This document shows positions 9,242-18,197 of a stretch of DNA of 64,000 nucleotides, in pieces; the stretch's first letter is position 1; each line of letters starts with the position of its first letter. Both the position numbers and the translations under genes were made by a program. The notes beneath the pieces were generated by a model, which ran no database searches, had not been told where the DNA came from, and was given only the letters and a program-made list of their open reading frames with translations. This DNA is from an uncultured Rhodopila sp. (GTDB lineage: Bacteria > Pseudomonadota > Alphaproteobacteria > Acetobacterales > Acetobacteraceae): NCBI GenBank assembly GCA_903932145.1, contig CAIZFE010000055.1:92743-156742 (forward strand), written 5' to 3'.

Positions 9242-10006
9242 ATGAATTTGTTCGACCTCAAGGGTAAAGTCGCCGTTGTCACCGGTGGCAATGGCGGCAT
9301 CGGGCTTGGCATGGCGCAGGGAATCGCCTCCCTGGGCGCCAGCATCGTCATCGCGGGACGTAACGAAGCCAAGGCGGCGGAGGCGCTTAAGACGCTGCGC
9401 GACATGGGTGCCGAGGCCAGCTTCATCGTTGCCGATGTGACGCATAAAGCCGAATGCGTGGCGTTGATCGCCGCCGCCGCCGCCAAGTACGGGCGCGTCG
9501 ATATTCTGGTGAACAATGCCGGCACGTCGGTGCGCAAGGCGCCGGAGGACATTACCGAGGAGGAATGGCACCACGTTCTGGATACCAACCTGACCAGTGC
9601 GTTCCTGTGTTCTCAGGCGGCCTATCCAGAGATGGTCAAGGCCGGCGGCGGCAAGATGATCAACATCGGATCGATGATGTCGCTGTTCGGCGCTCCGTTC
9701 TCCGCGGCGTACGGGTCGAGTAAGGGCGGCATCGTGCAGATGACGCGGGCGATGGCGACGGCGTGGGCGAAGGACAATATCCAGGTTAATGCCGTATTGC
9801 CGGGCTGGATCGATACCGATCTGACCGTTGGCGCCAGGGCGTATGTGCCAACGTTGCAGAACAGCGTGGAGAAGCGGACACCAAGCGGAAGATGGGGAAC
9901 GCCGCATGATATGGCGGGGGTGGCGGCGTTCCTGGCCAGCGCGGCGTCGGATTTCGTTACGGGAACCGCGATACCGGTGGATGGCGGGTTTTCGATATCG
10001 ATGTAG
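9242..10006 (+). CDS. SDR-family oxidoreductase (gluconate 5-dehydrogenase-like)
   Basis: 254 residues. Classical short-chain dehydrogenase: cofactor motif TGGNGGIG near 15-22, NNAG in the central strand, catalytic Ser in NIGSMMS and YGSSK for Tyr/Lys, and a C-terminal TGTAIPVDGGFS. Arg after the first strand (AGRNEAKA) suggests NADP(H) preference. The overall look resembles gluconate 5-dehydrogenase/3-oxoacyl reductase members, but the substrate cannot be assigned. The start has a weak GGGAA site. It lies 63 bases after the EF-G-like gene, across a hairpin, so cotranscription is possible. Confidence 0.85.
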   Translation: MNLFDLKGKVAVVTGGNGGIGLGMAQGIASLGASIVIAGRNEAKAAEALKTLRDMGAEASFIVADVTHKAECVALIAAAAAKYGRVDILVNNAGTSVRKAPEDITEEEWHHVLDTNLTSAFLCSQAAYPEMVKAGGGKMINIGSMMSLFGAPFSAAYGSSKGGIVQMTRAMATAWAKDNIQVNAVLPGWIDTDLTVGARAYVPTLQNSVEKRTPSGRWGTPHDMAGVAAFLASAASDFVTGTAIPVDGGFSISM

Positions 10007-10043
10007 CGCGTTCACTTTCACAGGCAACAATAGGAGTACACGA

Positions 10044-10122
10044 CGTCATGGCTCGGCTTGTCCGAGCCACCTATGCCACGACGGTGCCGAGACAGTTGGC
10101 CCGGACAAGCCGGGCCATGACG
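10044..10122. repeat. 79-bp palindromic repeat, copy 2
   Basis: Same length and layout as copy 1. The left arm has compensated changes (GGCTCGGCTTGTCCGAGCC) that keep the inner pairing, while the right arm keeps the consensus. It lies between convergent genes, 38 bases after the SDR stop. Confidence 0.85.
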
Positions 10123-10176
10123 ATCCGGGAGGCCGGCGCGACTCCAGGCAGAATAAAAATTGTCTGAAGCAACGAA

Positions 10177-10446
10177 TCAGACTGACTTGCGGCCGGCGAT
10201 ATAGGCGACGCCTTGCGGCCCGACCGTTTCCGCATGTAGTTCCCCTGCCGCGACGGTGCAGTGGTCGCCAAGGACAAACCGATCCGCGTGTCCGTTACGT
10301 GTGATCGTGATTTCGCCGCCGATTACCATGATCTTTGCGTTCCAGTCATGGGCGTGTTCCGCGTTTACTTCGTTGGGCTTCAGGCCGCCATAGTAAACGC
10401 CGTATCCTTCGCGCTTAAGGTCGGCTTCGAATTCGCTCTGGTTCAT
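10177..10446 (-). CDS. Small cupin-domain protein A
   Basis: 89 residues forming a single small cupin barrel. The metal-site pattern is partly visible: EHAHDW early and HAET late, with a GD turn between. The start at 10446 (MNQSEFE) gives a length matching its neighbour; a frame extension to 10530 runs into that neighbour. It is about 40 percent similar along its full length to the next gene, so the two are tandem duplicates. It is third in the glpK-cupin-cupin run, 14 bases after the stop of the previous gene. Function unknown. Confidence 0.8.
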   Translation of the reverse strand: MNQSEFEADLKREGYGVYYGGLKPNEVNAEHAHDWNAKIMVIGGEITITRNGHADRFVLGDHCTVAAGELHAETVGPQGVAYIAGRKSV

Positions 10447-10460
10447 GTCGAAAACTCCTG

Positions 10461-10736
10461 TCAGGACGGTTTGCGGCGGCCGGCGACATAGGTCGCGCCG
10501 GCCGGTCCGGCGGTTTCGGAATGACGGCAACCGAGTGGCATCTCGAAGGTTTCGCCTGCCTGGTATGTCCGCACCGGCGCGCCTTCCCGGTCGATTGTCA
10601 TGGCACCCTCGACCACCAGCAGACGGGCTTCAAAGTCGTGGACATGCGAGGCGTTGACCGCATCGGGCTTCATCGAAACGCAGACGATCTTAAATCCATC
10701 GCCGGTCAGCGCCGTCTCAAAACTAGAACGATCCAT
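10461..10736 (-). CDS. Small cupin-domain protein B
   Basis: 91 residues, a paralogue of the cupin immediately downstream, with SHVHDFEARLLVVEGAMTI and CRHSETAGPAGATYVAGR at equivalent positions. ATG at 10736 follows GGGAG. It lies 57 bases after glpK on the same strand. Small cupins of this kind may bind a metal or a small ligand, but no catalytic role can be read here. Retention of both copies side by side suggests separate or dose-dependent use. Confidence 0.8.
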   Translation of the reverse strand: MDRSSFETALTGDGFKIVCVSMKPDAVNASHVHDFEARLLVVEGAMTIDREGAPVRTYQAGETFEMPLGCRHSETAGPAGATYVAGRRKPS

Positions 10737-10793
10737 GGCGTTGTTATCTCCCTGTGTTTCGACGACTTTAGCCGACCGATGCCGCGATGCCAA

Positions 10794-12272
10794 TCACGAC
10801 CACCCCATCGACCGATCCACCGCTTTGTGCCAGGACGCCGACAGCGCATCCCGCCGTCCCGCATCCATTGCCGGAGACCACCGCTCTGCCTCCGCCCAAT
10901 TCGCCCGCAGATCGTCCAGCCCCGCCCAATATCCGACCGCCAGTCCGGCGGCATACGCGGCACCCAACGCGGTCGTTTCGACACACGATGGACGCACCAC
11001 CGCGACGTTCAGCATATCAGCCTGGAACTGCATCAGTGTCCGATTGACCACCATCCCGCCATCGACCCGCAGCGAGGCCATCGGTATCCCGCTGTCCTGC
11101 TCCATCGCGCGCACCACATCCATCACCTGATACGCGGTTGCCTCCAGCGCCGCTCGCGCGATGTGCCCGCCGGAGGCGAACCGGGTCAGCCCGGCGATGG
11201 TTCCGCGCGCATCCGCCCGCCAGTACGGAGCGTACAGGCCGGAAAATGCCGGCACGAAATACACGTCGCCATTGTCCGGCACCGACAGTGCCAGCGCCTC
11301 CACATCCGCACTGTTTTTGATCAATCCCAGATTGTCCCGCAGCCACTGCACCAGCGCGCCGGTGATCGCGATCGAGCCCTCCAGCGCATAGGTCGCCGGC
11401 TGATCACCCAACTGAGCCGCCACGGTCGTAATCAGCCCATGCGCCGACGGCATCGGCGCGGTTCCGGTGTGCATCAGCAGGAAACATCCGGTGCCGTACG
11501 TGTTTTTCGCCTCGCCCGGCCGGAAACACGCCTGCCCCATCAATGCCGCCTGCTGGTCGCCCAGAATGCCCGCGACCGGCACGCCGGCCAATGGGCCGCG
11601 CGCCTCCCCATACACGCATGACGACGGCACAATGCGCGGCAGCACCGCGCGCGGCACCCCGAACGCGGCCAGCAACCCGTCGTCCCACTGCAATGTCGAA
11701 ATATCCATCAATTGCGTGCGGCTGGCGTTGGTCACGTCGGTGATGTGCTGGCCGGTCAGGTGCCGCAGCAACCAACTGTCCATCGTGCCGAACGCCAGAT
11801 CGCCTGCCTCGCCCCGAGCCCGCACGCCCGGCACGGTGTCGAGCAGCCAGCGCAGTTTGAGCGCCGAAAAATAGCTGGCCAGAGGCAAACCGGTCTGCGC
11901 GCGAAACCGGTCCTGCCCGCCTTCACGCGCGTAAGCAGCCACCATCGGATCGACGCGCGTGTCCTGCCAGACCAGCGCGTTATAAACCGGCTGACCGGTC
12001 GCCCGGTCCCACAGCAGCGTCGTCTCCCGCTGGTTGGTGATGCCCACCGCCGCCAGATCGGAAGGTTGCAGGCCGGCGGAGCGCAACGCCTGGTCGATCA
12101 CCGCCATCGTGTTGTCGCGGATTTCGATCGGATCGTGCTCCACCCAACCGGGCTGAGGGTAAATCTGCCGGTGCTCCTTCTGCGCCACGGCGATCGTGTT
12201 GCCGCCGCGATCAAACACAATAAAGCGGCTGGATGTGGTGCCCTGGTCGATCGCGCCGACAAAGCGAGTCAT
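10794..12272 (-). CDS. glpK: Glycerol kinase
   Basis: 492 residues. It phosphorylates glycerol to glycerol-3-phosphate in the cytosol. FGGY-family landmarks: the phosphate loop IDQGTTSSR near the start, WQDTR in the substrate region, [29 protein letters not shown], and the C-terminal [18 protein letters not shown] and [18 protein letters not shown]. The ATG at 12272 gives [11 protein letters not shown], the usual N-terminus, after AAGGGG. No glpD or glycerol transporter is nearby; it leads a run with two small cupins. Confidence 0.94.
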   Translation of the reverse strand: MTRFVGAIDQGTTSSRFIVFDRGGNTIAVAQKEHRQIYPQPGWVEHDPIEIRDNTMAVIDQALRSAGLQPSDLAAVGITNQRETTLLWDRATGQPVYNALVWQDTRVDPMVAAYAREGGQDRFRAQTGLPLASYFSALKLRWLLDTVPGVRARGEAGDLAFGTMDSWLLRHLTGQHITDVTNASRTQLMDISTLQWDDGLLAAFGVPRAVLPRIVPSSCVYGEARGPLAGVPVAGILGDQQAALMGQACFRPGEAKNTYGTGCFLLMHTGTAPMPSAHGLITTVAAQLGDQPATYALEGSIAITGALVQWLRDNLGLIKNSADVEALALSVPDNGDVYFVPAFSGLYAPYWRADARGTIAGLTRFASGGHIARAALEATAYQVMDVVRAMEQDSGIPMASLRVDGGMVVNRTLMQFQADMLNVAVVRPSCVETTALGAAYAAGLAVGYWAGLDDLRANWAEAERWSPAMDAGRRDALSASWHKAVDRSMGWS

Positions 12273-12383
12273 GTCGTTTCCCCTTTGCCGCATCCTGCCG
12301 CACGCCCGCCGGCCCCGACAACCCATCTTGCGGGAAGGCGCGCCTCGGCCTTCACTGCCGCCAACCATTTTGGAGTCTAGCCT

Positions 12384-13112
12384 ATGTCACAACGCTTCGC
12401 AGGCCGCACCGCCGTCGTCACCGGGGGCGTTTCCGGTATCGGCGCCGGGGTCGCAACCCGCCTCGCGGCCGAGGGCGCCGTGCTGTCGTTGTGGGACATG
12501 GACGAGGCCGGCCTGGCGCAATCGGGCGCCGCGCACAGCGTGACCCTGGACATCACCGACCCCGACGCGGTGCATCGCGCCGCCACGGACACCGCCGCGG
12601 CGCTGGGGAAAATCGATATTCTGGTCACCTCGGCCGGGGTGACCGGCCCCAATGCGACGACCTGGGACTATCCGGTCGCCGCCTGGGACCGGGTCATCGA
12701 CATCAACCTGAAGGGCGTCTTCTACTGCTGCCACGCCGTCGTGCCGTTCATGCGGACCAACGGCTATGGACGGGTCGTCAACATCGCCTCGATCGCCGGC
12801 AAGGAAGGCAATCCGAACGCCTCCGCCTATTCCGCCTCCAAAGCCGGCGTCATCGGGCTGACGAAATCGCTGGGTAAGGAACTGGCGGCGAGCGAAATCC
12901 GCGTCAACTGCGTGACCCCGGCAGCGGTGAAGACGCCAATTTTCGACCAGATGACGCAAGAACAGATCGACTGGATGCTGTCGAAAATCCCCATCGGCCG
13001 GTTCGGTGCGATCGATGAGGTGGCGTCGCTGATCCTGTGGCTTGCGAGCGAGGAATGCAGTTTCTCCACCGGCGCGGTGTTCGACGTGTCCGGCGGCCGG
13101 GCGACGTATTGA
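12384..13112 (+). CDS. SDR-family oxidoreductase
   Basis: 242 residues. Short-chain dehydrogenase with TGGVSGIG at 11-18, Asp after the second strand (LWDMDEAG), which favours NAD, catalytic YSASK, and a C-terminal SGGRATY. The usual NNAG is TSAG here, which is tolerated in the class. It is divergent from glpK with a 111-base gap and has TTGGAG before its ATG. Resembles 3-oxoacyl reductase and sugar dehydrogenase members; substrate unknown. Confidence 0.85.
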   Translation: MSQRFAGRTAVVTGGVSGIGAGVATRLAAEGAVLSLWDMDEAGLAQSGAAHSVTLDITDPDAVHRAATDTAAALGKIDILVTSAGVTGPNATTWDYPVAAWDRVIDINLKGVFYCCHAVVPFMRTNGYGRVVNIASIAGKEGNPNASAYSASKAGVIGLTKSLGKELAASEIRVNCVTPAAVKTPIFDQMTQEQIDWMLSKIPIGRFGAIDEVASLILWLASEECSFSTGAVFDVSGGRATY

Positions 13113-13172
13113 ATGCGGGGGCGGCCGGGTCGAACAGCCCCGGCTGCGCCGCGTTAAGGCCGCGGAACATTC

Positions 13173-13201
13173 TTGACAGGCTCCCAACCTGATTCGACAG
13201 T
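13173..13201 (+). promoter_or_regulatory. Candidate promoter of the alpha/beta hydrolase
   Basis: A perfect TTGACA at 13173 and GACAGT 17 bases later, about 47 bases before the GTG start at 13248. The -35 is strong and the -10 weak. Pattern match only. Confidence 0.4.
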
Positions 13202-13247
13202 GGAATAGCTGGATAGCGGAATCGCTGTTCGAGGAGGAAACACCGTC

Positions 13248-14477
13248 GTGTCCAAAATTACCACCTGGTCCGGGATCCGCTATGTCCGGTTGGCCGCGAT
13301 GCTGCTGGCCCTGTGCGACGGTGTCGCAAAAGCGCAGGCACCGGAACGTACCATTGACGAAATCCGCACCGAGGCGCAGGCGCGCGCCGACCGAGGCAAC
13401 TACCCTCTGATCGGGCTGGACCCGGCGGACGTGCGCGACGCCCTCGCCCCGCTACACACCCGCGATCCCGACGATTGGGCTGCAAGTTGGAGCCGGGTCG
13501 CCGATCGTTACATGGCAGACGCGGTGGCGCATCCGGAGAAGGCCGATGCCAACTATGTTCGGGCGTGGCGGCTGTATTACTTCGCGCAATGGCCTGTGCC
13601 GTCTTCCACTGGCAAGAAGGAGGCCTACCGCAAGGCATTGGACGCCTATGCAAGGCATGCCGCCACGCTGGACCCGAAACTCGAAACCGTGCGCATTCCG
13701 TTCGAGGGTGAAACCATCACCGGCTATCTGCGGCTGCCGAAGGGCGCGTCCGGTCCGGTGCCGCTGATCCTGGCGATCAGCGGGCTGGATAGCCGCAAGG
13801 AGACGGTGGCCGAGACCTACAACGCTATCCTGGCGTCCGGAGTCGGCTATTTCGCCGTGGATAGCCCCGGCACCGGGCAGGCGCCGATCAAGGTCAGTCC
13901 CACCGCCGATCGCATGTTCTCCGCTGTGCTCGATTACTTGCAGACGCGGCCGGAGGTGGACTCGCATCGGATCGTCGCGCACGGCGTCAGCTTCGGCGGT
14001 TATTGGGCGACCAAGCTGGCGATCACCGAACATGGCCGCCTGCTGGGCGTGGTGGCGCAATCGCCGCCCGTCGATACCGCGCTGCATGCTGATTTCCTGC
14101 GTAGTAATTTACTCGGTAACCGCGAATATCTGTTCGATGTCGTGCCCGCCTTTCTGAACGTGGTGGAGGGCGGCGAGACGATCGAAACGCTTTCCGACGC
14201 GTTTCCAAAACTGTCCCTGGTGGCGCAGGGACTGATCGGCAAGCCGACCGGGCCGATGCTGATCGTGGGCGGAGCGAAGGACACGCAAGTGCCGATCAGC
14301 GACCTCGATCTGCTGCTGCACAGCGGCGATGTGCCGAAGGACGCCTGGATCAATCCGCAAGGCGGCCATCTGGGGCGAGAACCGCGCGGCTGGACCGATC
14401 CGGTCATTTTCCGGCGCGTGATCATGCCGTGGGAGTTGCGGCTGCTGCGGGGCGAGGCCGGGTCCGGGGTGCCGTGA
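13248..14477 (+). CDS. Exported alpha/beta hydrolase
   Basis: 409 residues from a GTG preceded by GAGGAGG. A hydrophobic N-terminus (VRLAAMLLALCDGVAKAQA) looks like a Sec signal peptide. The hydrolase core has the oxyanion strand ILAISGLDSRKE and nucleophile Ser248 in HGVSFGGYW; a late Asp (VGGAKDTQVP) and His (NPQGGHLG) complete a plausible triad. The layout, with an N-terminal helical cap, resembles FrsA or 2,6-dihydropseudooxynicotine-hydrolase-like proteins. Substrate unknown, probably an ester or C-C bond compound met in the periplasm. Confidence 0.82.
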   Translation: MSKITTWSGIRYVRLAAMLLALCDGVAKAQAPERTIDEIRTEAQARADRGNYPLIGLDPADVRDALAPLHTRDPDDWAASWSRVADRYMADAVAHPEKADANYVRAWRLYYFAQWPVPSSTGKKEAYRKALDAYARHAATLDPKLETVRIPFEGETITGYLRLPKGASGPVPLILAISGLDSRKETVAETYNAILASGVGYFAVDSPGTGQAPIKVSPTADRMFSAVLDYLQTRPEVDSHRIVAHGVSFGGYWATKLAITEHGRLLGVVAQSPPVDTALHADFLRSNLLGNREYLFDVVPAFLNVVEGGETIETLSDAFPKLSLVAQGLIGKPTGPMLIVGGAKDTQVPISDLDLLLHSGDVPKDAWINPQGGHLGREPRGWTDPVIFRRVIMPWELRLLRGEAGSGVP

Positions 14478-14715
14478 CGAAGACCCCCGAAGAAACAAAA
14501 TGTGGTCTGATGAATACAGATGCGTGTTGCTCGTCGCGTATCCATGGGAAGCAACAGTTCTCGGGCGACTATGGCAAGCCATTTGGCCATTAAATTTGGC
14601 ATGGCGGCAGAAATCGTGCGAGCGGTCGCACAAAATAGGTGACATGCGTCTCAATTTCAGGTAAAAATACAACTACAGATAGATGTATGCAAATTGATCG
14701 CTTCAGGAGCGAACG

Positions 14716-15015
14716 ATGTTGAAACTGACGGATGGTCGCACTACTTTTGCATTTGGTTGGCCATTGAAGGTCAGCCGCATCAGCATAGCGGAGCGTGCAG
14801 TCGTGGCACAAGCAGGCGTTTCGGTCCTCGGAAGACACCCCAGCCGCTTCTCGCTCATGGTGCGGGGTGGCACGGTGATCGGGCTACTGGCATCGGCTGC
14901 GGGGGGTGTGGTCTTCCAGATGGCCGGGTGGGACTACTCCCCAATCGCGCAGACGGTTGTCGCTGTGGCGGGCGTCCTGGCAGGCGCAGTGATCGGTGCG
15001 CGCGAGCAGGTGTGA
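14716..15015 (+). CDS. Small membrane protein A (accessory island)
   Basis: 99 residues. The N-terminal half is polar; the C-terminal half has two predicted membrane segments (VIGLLASAAGGVVFQMAG and TVVAVAGVLAGAVIGA). The ATG follows AGGAG at good spacing. The stop overlaps the next start by four bases (GTGA), so translation of the pair is coupled. I recognise no family. Small tandem two-helix proteins can be holin-like, or membrane effectors or regulators of a defence locus. They lie just upstream of a Macro-SEFIR gene on the same strand. Confidence 0.65.
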   Translation: MLKLTDGRTTFAFGWPLKVSRISIAERAVVAQAGVSVLGRHPSRFSLMVRGGTVIGLLASAAGGVVFQMAGWDYSPIAQTVVAVAGVLAGAVIGAREQV

Positions 15016-15338
15016 GCATTCCCGACTGGCTGACGGCGCCGCCTGAGACCACCGCCAGCGTCCGTCTCTGGTTTATCGCTCTGTTCGCGCTCTATCTGTT
15101 CGGCCGCAAAAGCCTCGCGCGTCTGCATGGCGGAGCCGCCCCCACCAACATGGCTCGGCTGTCCGATGCGGCGACGTTTGCCGGGTCCCTGCTGTTGTTG
15201 GCCGGGGTCGTCGATCCGGAAACGCTGAAGGCTGTCGGCGATACGACCGTGTTTCTGATCATCGCCGGGATTGGCGGCCTGTTCTATGCGGGTGAGCAGT
15301 TTCTCGACGAGCGGGGTGATGGCCGTTTAGCGGGGTGA
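15012..15338 (+). CDS. Small membrane protein B (accessory island)
   Basis: 108 residues from a GTG that overlaps the stop of membrane protein A. Two hydrophobic segments are visible (VRLWFIALFALYLFG and VFLIIAGIGGLFYAG), separated by a hydrophilic stretch with a third weaker segment (AGSLLLLAGVV). The C-terminus is charged. No recognised domain. Gene order and overlap suggest A and B work together. A relation to the downstream Macro-SEFIR gene is possible, but a 208-base gap separates them. Confidence 0.65.
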   Translation: MSIPDWLTAPPETTASVRLWFIALFALYLFGRKSLARLHGGAAPTNMARLSDAATFAGSLLLLAGVVDPETLKAVGDTTVFLIIAGIGGLFYAGEQFLDERGDGRLAG

Positions 15339-15546
15339 TCGGGGGATGCGATTATCTGACATTCTCAGGCCAGAGTATTTTCAGCCCGACTGGAATCGCT
15401 CTGGTTTCCCTGGTGGTCATGGGCCGGACAAGGCAATCCATGACGATGGGTAGTCACAATGTTTCCAGTCAGCTTGAAAATGCTCTAGCGTTTCGGTACG
15501 AAATGGTACTTATTCGTGACTGGGGCACGAATCGAGAGGAGTCGCG

Positions 15547-16555
15547 GTGAGTACGGTTGAGTTAAGGGTCGGCGACATGTTCGACGGGCCGTGCGATCTG
15601 ATCGTCCTCCCCTGTTCAACAGCAGGAACAATCACGTCATTCGTTCGCCAAAAGCTCTCCCACTTTCGTATCCCCGCACGCCCTGAGCGAGGAATGTCTC
15701 TCGGTGACCTCACCATGCACCCATTCGAAGGTGGCGAGAATATTGCTCAGTTTGTGGCCTATGCTGCATCCGTTGAGGGTACGCGATCGGCGCCCGAGGC
15801 AATACGCAGTATCGGCCTTCAGCTCGGAGAATATACACAAAAAAAACCCGTCTATCCGACGCGTTTCGGCCCCACTCTTAGGTGCCGGTGCCGGTAACCT
15901 ACCCAGTGAAGTAGTTGTGACAAGTCTCACTGAGGGATTTCATCAATCGAGCCATAAAGATGCAAGTCTTGTTATCAGCGTCCTACACGATATGGTGTTC
16001 CAGAGAATCCAAAAAAGTTTGAATGCAACCACCACTGCATACGAACCACCCTCCGCTACGACACAAACGCCAGAGAGGGCACCACGGGTATTCATCAGCT
16101 ATTCCCATACCTCGACCGAGCACGAAGACTGGGTTGAGGCTCTTGGGAAATTCCTTCGAGAAAATGGTGTTGATGCTCGCCTCGATGCTTGGCATCTTCG
16201 ACGCGGAATGGACCTTCCGCAGTTCATGACCAACGAACTGACACTCGCCGATCGAGTCGTTTTGGTTTCCGACGAAAAATATGCTGAGAAGGCTGATGGC
16301 AGGGTCGGAGGGGTCGGTTGGGAGACGATGATAATTCAAGGGGACATGGCCCGATTAAGCCCAGAAAGCACCAAATATGTAGTTGTCGTTAGAAGCCCGA
16401 CTGTTGACGGCGGACTTCCGAATTATTTGAGAACAAAATTCGTGTTACATTGGAACGGTACAATAACCGATGAGAAAAATCGTCTGTTGATGCTACAGGA
16501 GCTTTTCGACGTTGTCCGTGTGCCTCCATTGGGACGACGACCGATATTCCTTTGA
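15547..16555 (+). CDS. Macro-domain/SEFIR (TIR-like) protein, frame interrupted at an A8 tract
   Basis: The frame starting at the GTG 15547 (after GAGGAG) reads LRVGDMFDGPCDLIVLPCS... to a poly-A run at 15839-15846. It then goes out of frame and stops at 15897. The frame shifted by +1 continues the same protein: PLLGAGAGNLP, a Macro-domain ADP-ribose-loop pattern, then FISYSHTSTEHEDW to the end, a SEFIR (TIR-like) domain with LDAWHLRRGMDLPQF and GVGWETMIIQGD. With A7 instead of A8 the product is 335 residues: Macro at about 1-150, SEFIR at about 180-325. Either a mutation, a sequencing error, or slippage-controlled expression. TIR-like and Macro domains together suggest NAD/ADP-ribose-based immunity (inference). 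Base composition is lower in GC than the neighbours. Confidence 0.75.
15839..15846 (+). other. A8 homopolymer at the frame break
   Basis: Eight consecutive A residues exactly where the two Macro-domain reading frames must join. Removing one A (or adding two) restores a single 335-codon frame. Homopolymers of this length are known slippage sites for RNA polymerase and for replication. Confidence 0.85.
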
Positions 16556-16667
16556 AATCCACCGCACGCGTTTTGGTGCCCCGAAACATCTTCGGCGACA
16601 GCAAAAATTCCAACTTGACCTGATCTTGATCCATAACGTGAAATCACGTCTCGGTCCTCATTGAAAT

Positions 16668-17333
16668 TTACTGAGGAATCCTCTCATAATCCTCGATCAA
16701 CCATTCCACTGGCTCCGCCGCCGCACCGTCATACCATTCCGCCACCAACGGATGCGCCCGCACCGCCGCGCAGTAAGCCGCGCTCTCCGCCGTCAACTCC
16801 GGCTTCCAGCCTAAAAACCGAGCGACCACCGGCGCGAACATGGCATCCGCCGCGCCAAACGACGCCCCGAACAGAAACGGCCCGCCGTCCCCGAACCGCG
16901 CCCGCGTCTCGGCCCACAAAGCCTCAATCCGTGCGATATCCTTCAGCGCCCCTGGCGTCCGCCCAAGCCCCGCGAAATCGCGCCCCAAATTCATCCACAT
17001 CGCCATGCGCAACTCGCGAAACCCGGCATGCATCTCCGCCGAGATCGACCGCGCGTGCGCCCGCGCCACCCGATCCGCCGGCCACAACGATGGACACATC
17101 TCCGCGCAGTAATCGCAGATCGCCAGCGACTCCCACACGCGCGCGCCATTATGTTCAAGAAACGGCACCAACCCGTTCGGCGACAATTCGGCGATGGCTG
17201 TCGTCGGGCCGGGGCGTGTGAAACGGATCACCCGCACATCCACGTCCAGCCCCGCCAATCGAACCGGTAGCCACCCGCGCATCGACCACGACGAATAGCG
17301 CTTGTGGCCGATATACAGAACGCCCTCGGACAT
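16668..17333 (-). CDS. Glutathione S-transferase family protein
   Basis: 221 residues. The N-terminal thioredoxin-like domain starts LYIGHKRYSSWSMRGWL, with a candidate active Ser; the glutathione-binding NGLVPFLEHNGARVWESLAI (cis-Pro and Glu-Ser) follows, then an all-helical C-terminal domain. The ATG at 17333 overlaps the stop of the upstream uronate-dehydrogenase-like gene by one base, so they form a coupled pair. The substrate is unknown. Confidence 0.88.
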   Translation of the reverse strand: MSEGVLYIGHKRYSSWSMRGWLPVRLAGLDVDVRVIRFTRPGPTTAIAELSPNGLVPFLEHNGARVWESLAICDYCAEMCPSLWPADRVARAHARSISAEMHAGFRELRMAMWMNLGRDFAGLGRTPGALKDIARIEALWAETRARFGDGGPFLFGASFGAADAMFAPVVARFLGWKPELTAESAAYCAAVRAHPLVAEWYDGAAAEPVEWLIEDYERIPQ

Positions 17334-18163
17334 CAGTCTTCTCCCCAAACCGGCGCCGGCGCGCCCCTGGTGTATTCGATCGAACAATACCCGCCGCCCA
17401 TGTAACGTTCCTCCACGGGATCGCCACTGACCGCCGCCGCCAACTGTCCGGCGAACGGATCGGCGCTGTCCACCGGGACCCAACCCAGCTCGGCACGGGC
17501 GTCGTCTCGCCACCAGGTCATTCTGCTGTTGTTTGAAGCCCCCCAGATCACCACGTTACCCACTGTCGGGGTCAGCACGCAGCGTTCCATCAGGCGGGAG
17601 AAATCGCCATACGACATCCACGACGCCAGCATCCGCGCGTTCACCGGCTCCGCCGTTGCCGACCCGATCCGCACATTGACGGATTCCACGCCATGCTTGA
17701 ACCAGTACATCCGGCCCATCAGCTCGCCATAGGCTTTCGACAAACCGTAGTATCCGTCGGGCAGGAACTGCGTATCGGCGGGCAGGCTTTCTGTCCGCTC
17801 ATGGAACCCGACCGAGTGGTTCGACGACGCGAAGATCACCCGCGCCTTCTCCCGCCGCGCCGCCTCATAGATATGATACAGGCCGCGAATATTCGGCCCG
17901 ATGACTTCCTCGAACGGCCGCTCCACCGAGACGCCGCCCAGATGGATAATCGTGCCGCAACCCTCGGCCAGCCGCAGCATCGTCACGCCGTCGGACAGGT
18001 CGGCTTTGATGAACTGCGCACCGGCTGGCACCGCGTCCGGAAACGGCGCCAGATCGGTCAGCACCAGCCGCCAGCCCTGCGCTCCGAGTGCCTTGACCAG
18101 GACGCGGCCGAGCGCGCCGGAGGCTCCGGTGATAAGGATGGGTTTGGCAGGCGTGTCAGTCAT
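17333..18163 (-). CDS. NAD-dependent epimerase/dehydratase, uronate-dehydrogenase-like
   Basis: 276 residues of the extended SDR fold: GASGALG at the start, HLGGVSVE, ASSNHSVGFH and the YGLSKAYGE catalytic Tyr/Lys. The SNHSVGFH and DGYYGLSKAYGE segments resemble uronate dehydrogenases, which oxidise galacturonate or glucuronate to the lactone. ATG at 18163 follows AGGAG. It is divergent from the amidase gene with only 34 bases between start codons, so each promoter must lie inside or very near the other gene. Confidence 0.8.
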   Translation of the reverse strand: MTDTPAKPILITGASGALGRVLVKALGAQGWRLVLTDLAPFPDAVPAGAQFIKADLSDGVTMLRLAEGCGTIIHLGGVSVERPFEEVIGPNIRGLYHIYEAARREKARVIFASSNHSVGFHERTESLPADTQFLPDGYYGLSKAYGELMGRMYWFKHGVESVNVRIGSATAEPVNARMLASWMSYGDFSRLMERCVLTPTVGNVVIWGASNNSRMTWWRDDARAELGWVPVDSADPFAGQLAAAVSGDPVEERYMGGGYCSIEYTRGAPAPVWGED

Positions 18164-18197
18164 GGCATGCTCCTGTGGATTCGCATCGGGAGGCATC

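Noticed and set aside
10521..11621. 366-codon plus-strand frame opposite glpK and the cupins
   Set aside because: Antisense to well-supported genes, with an Arg/His-rich shadow composition and no family pattern.
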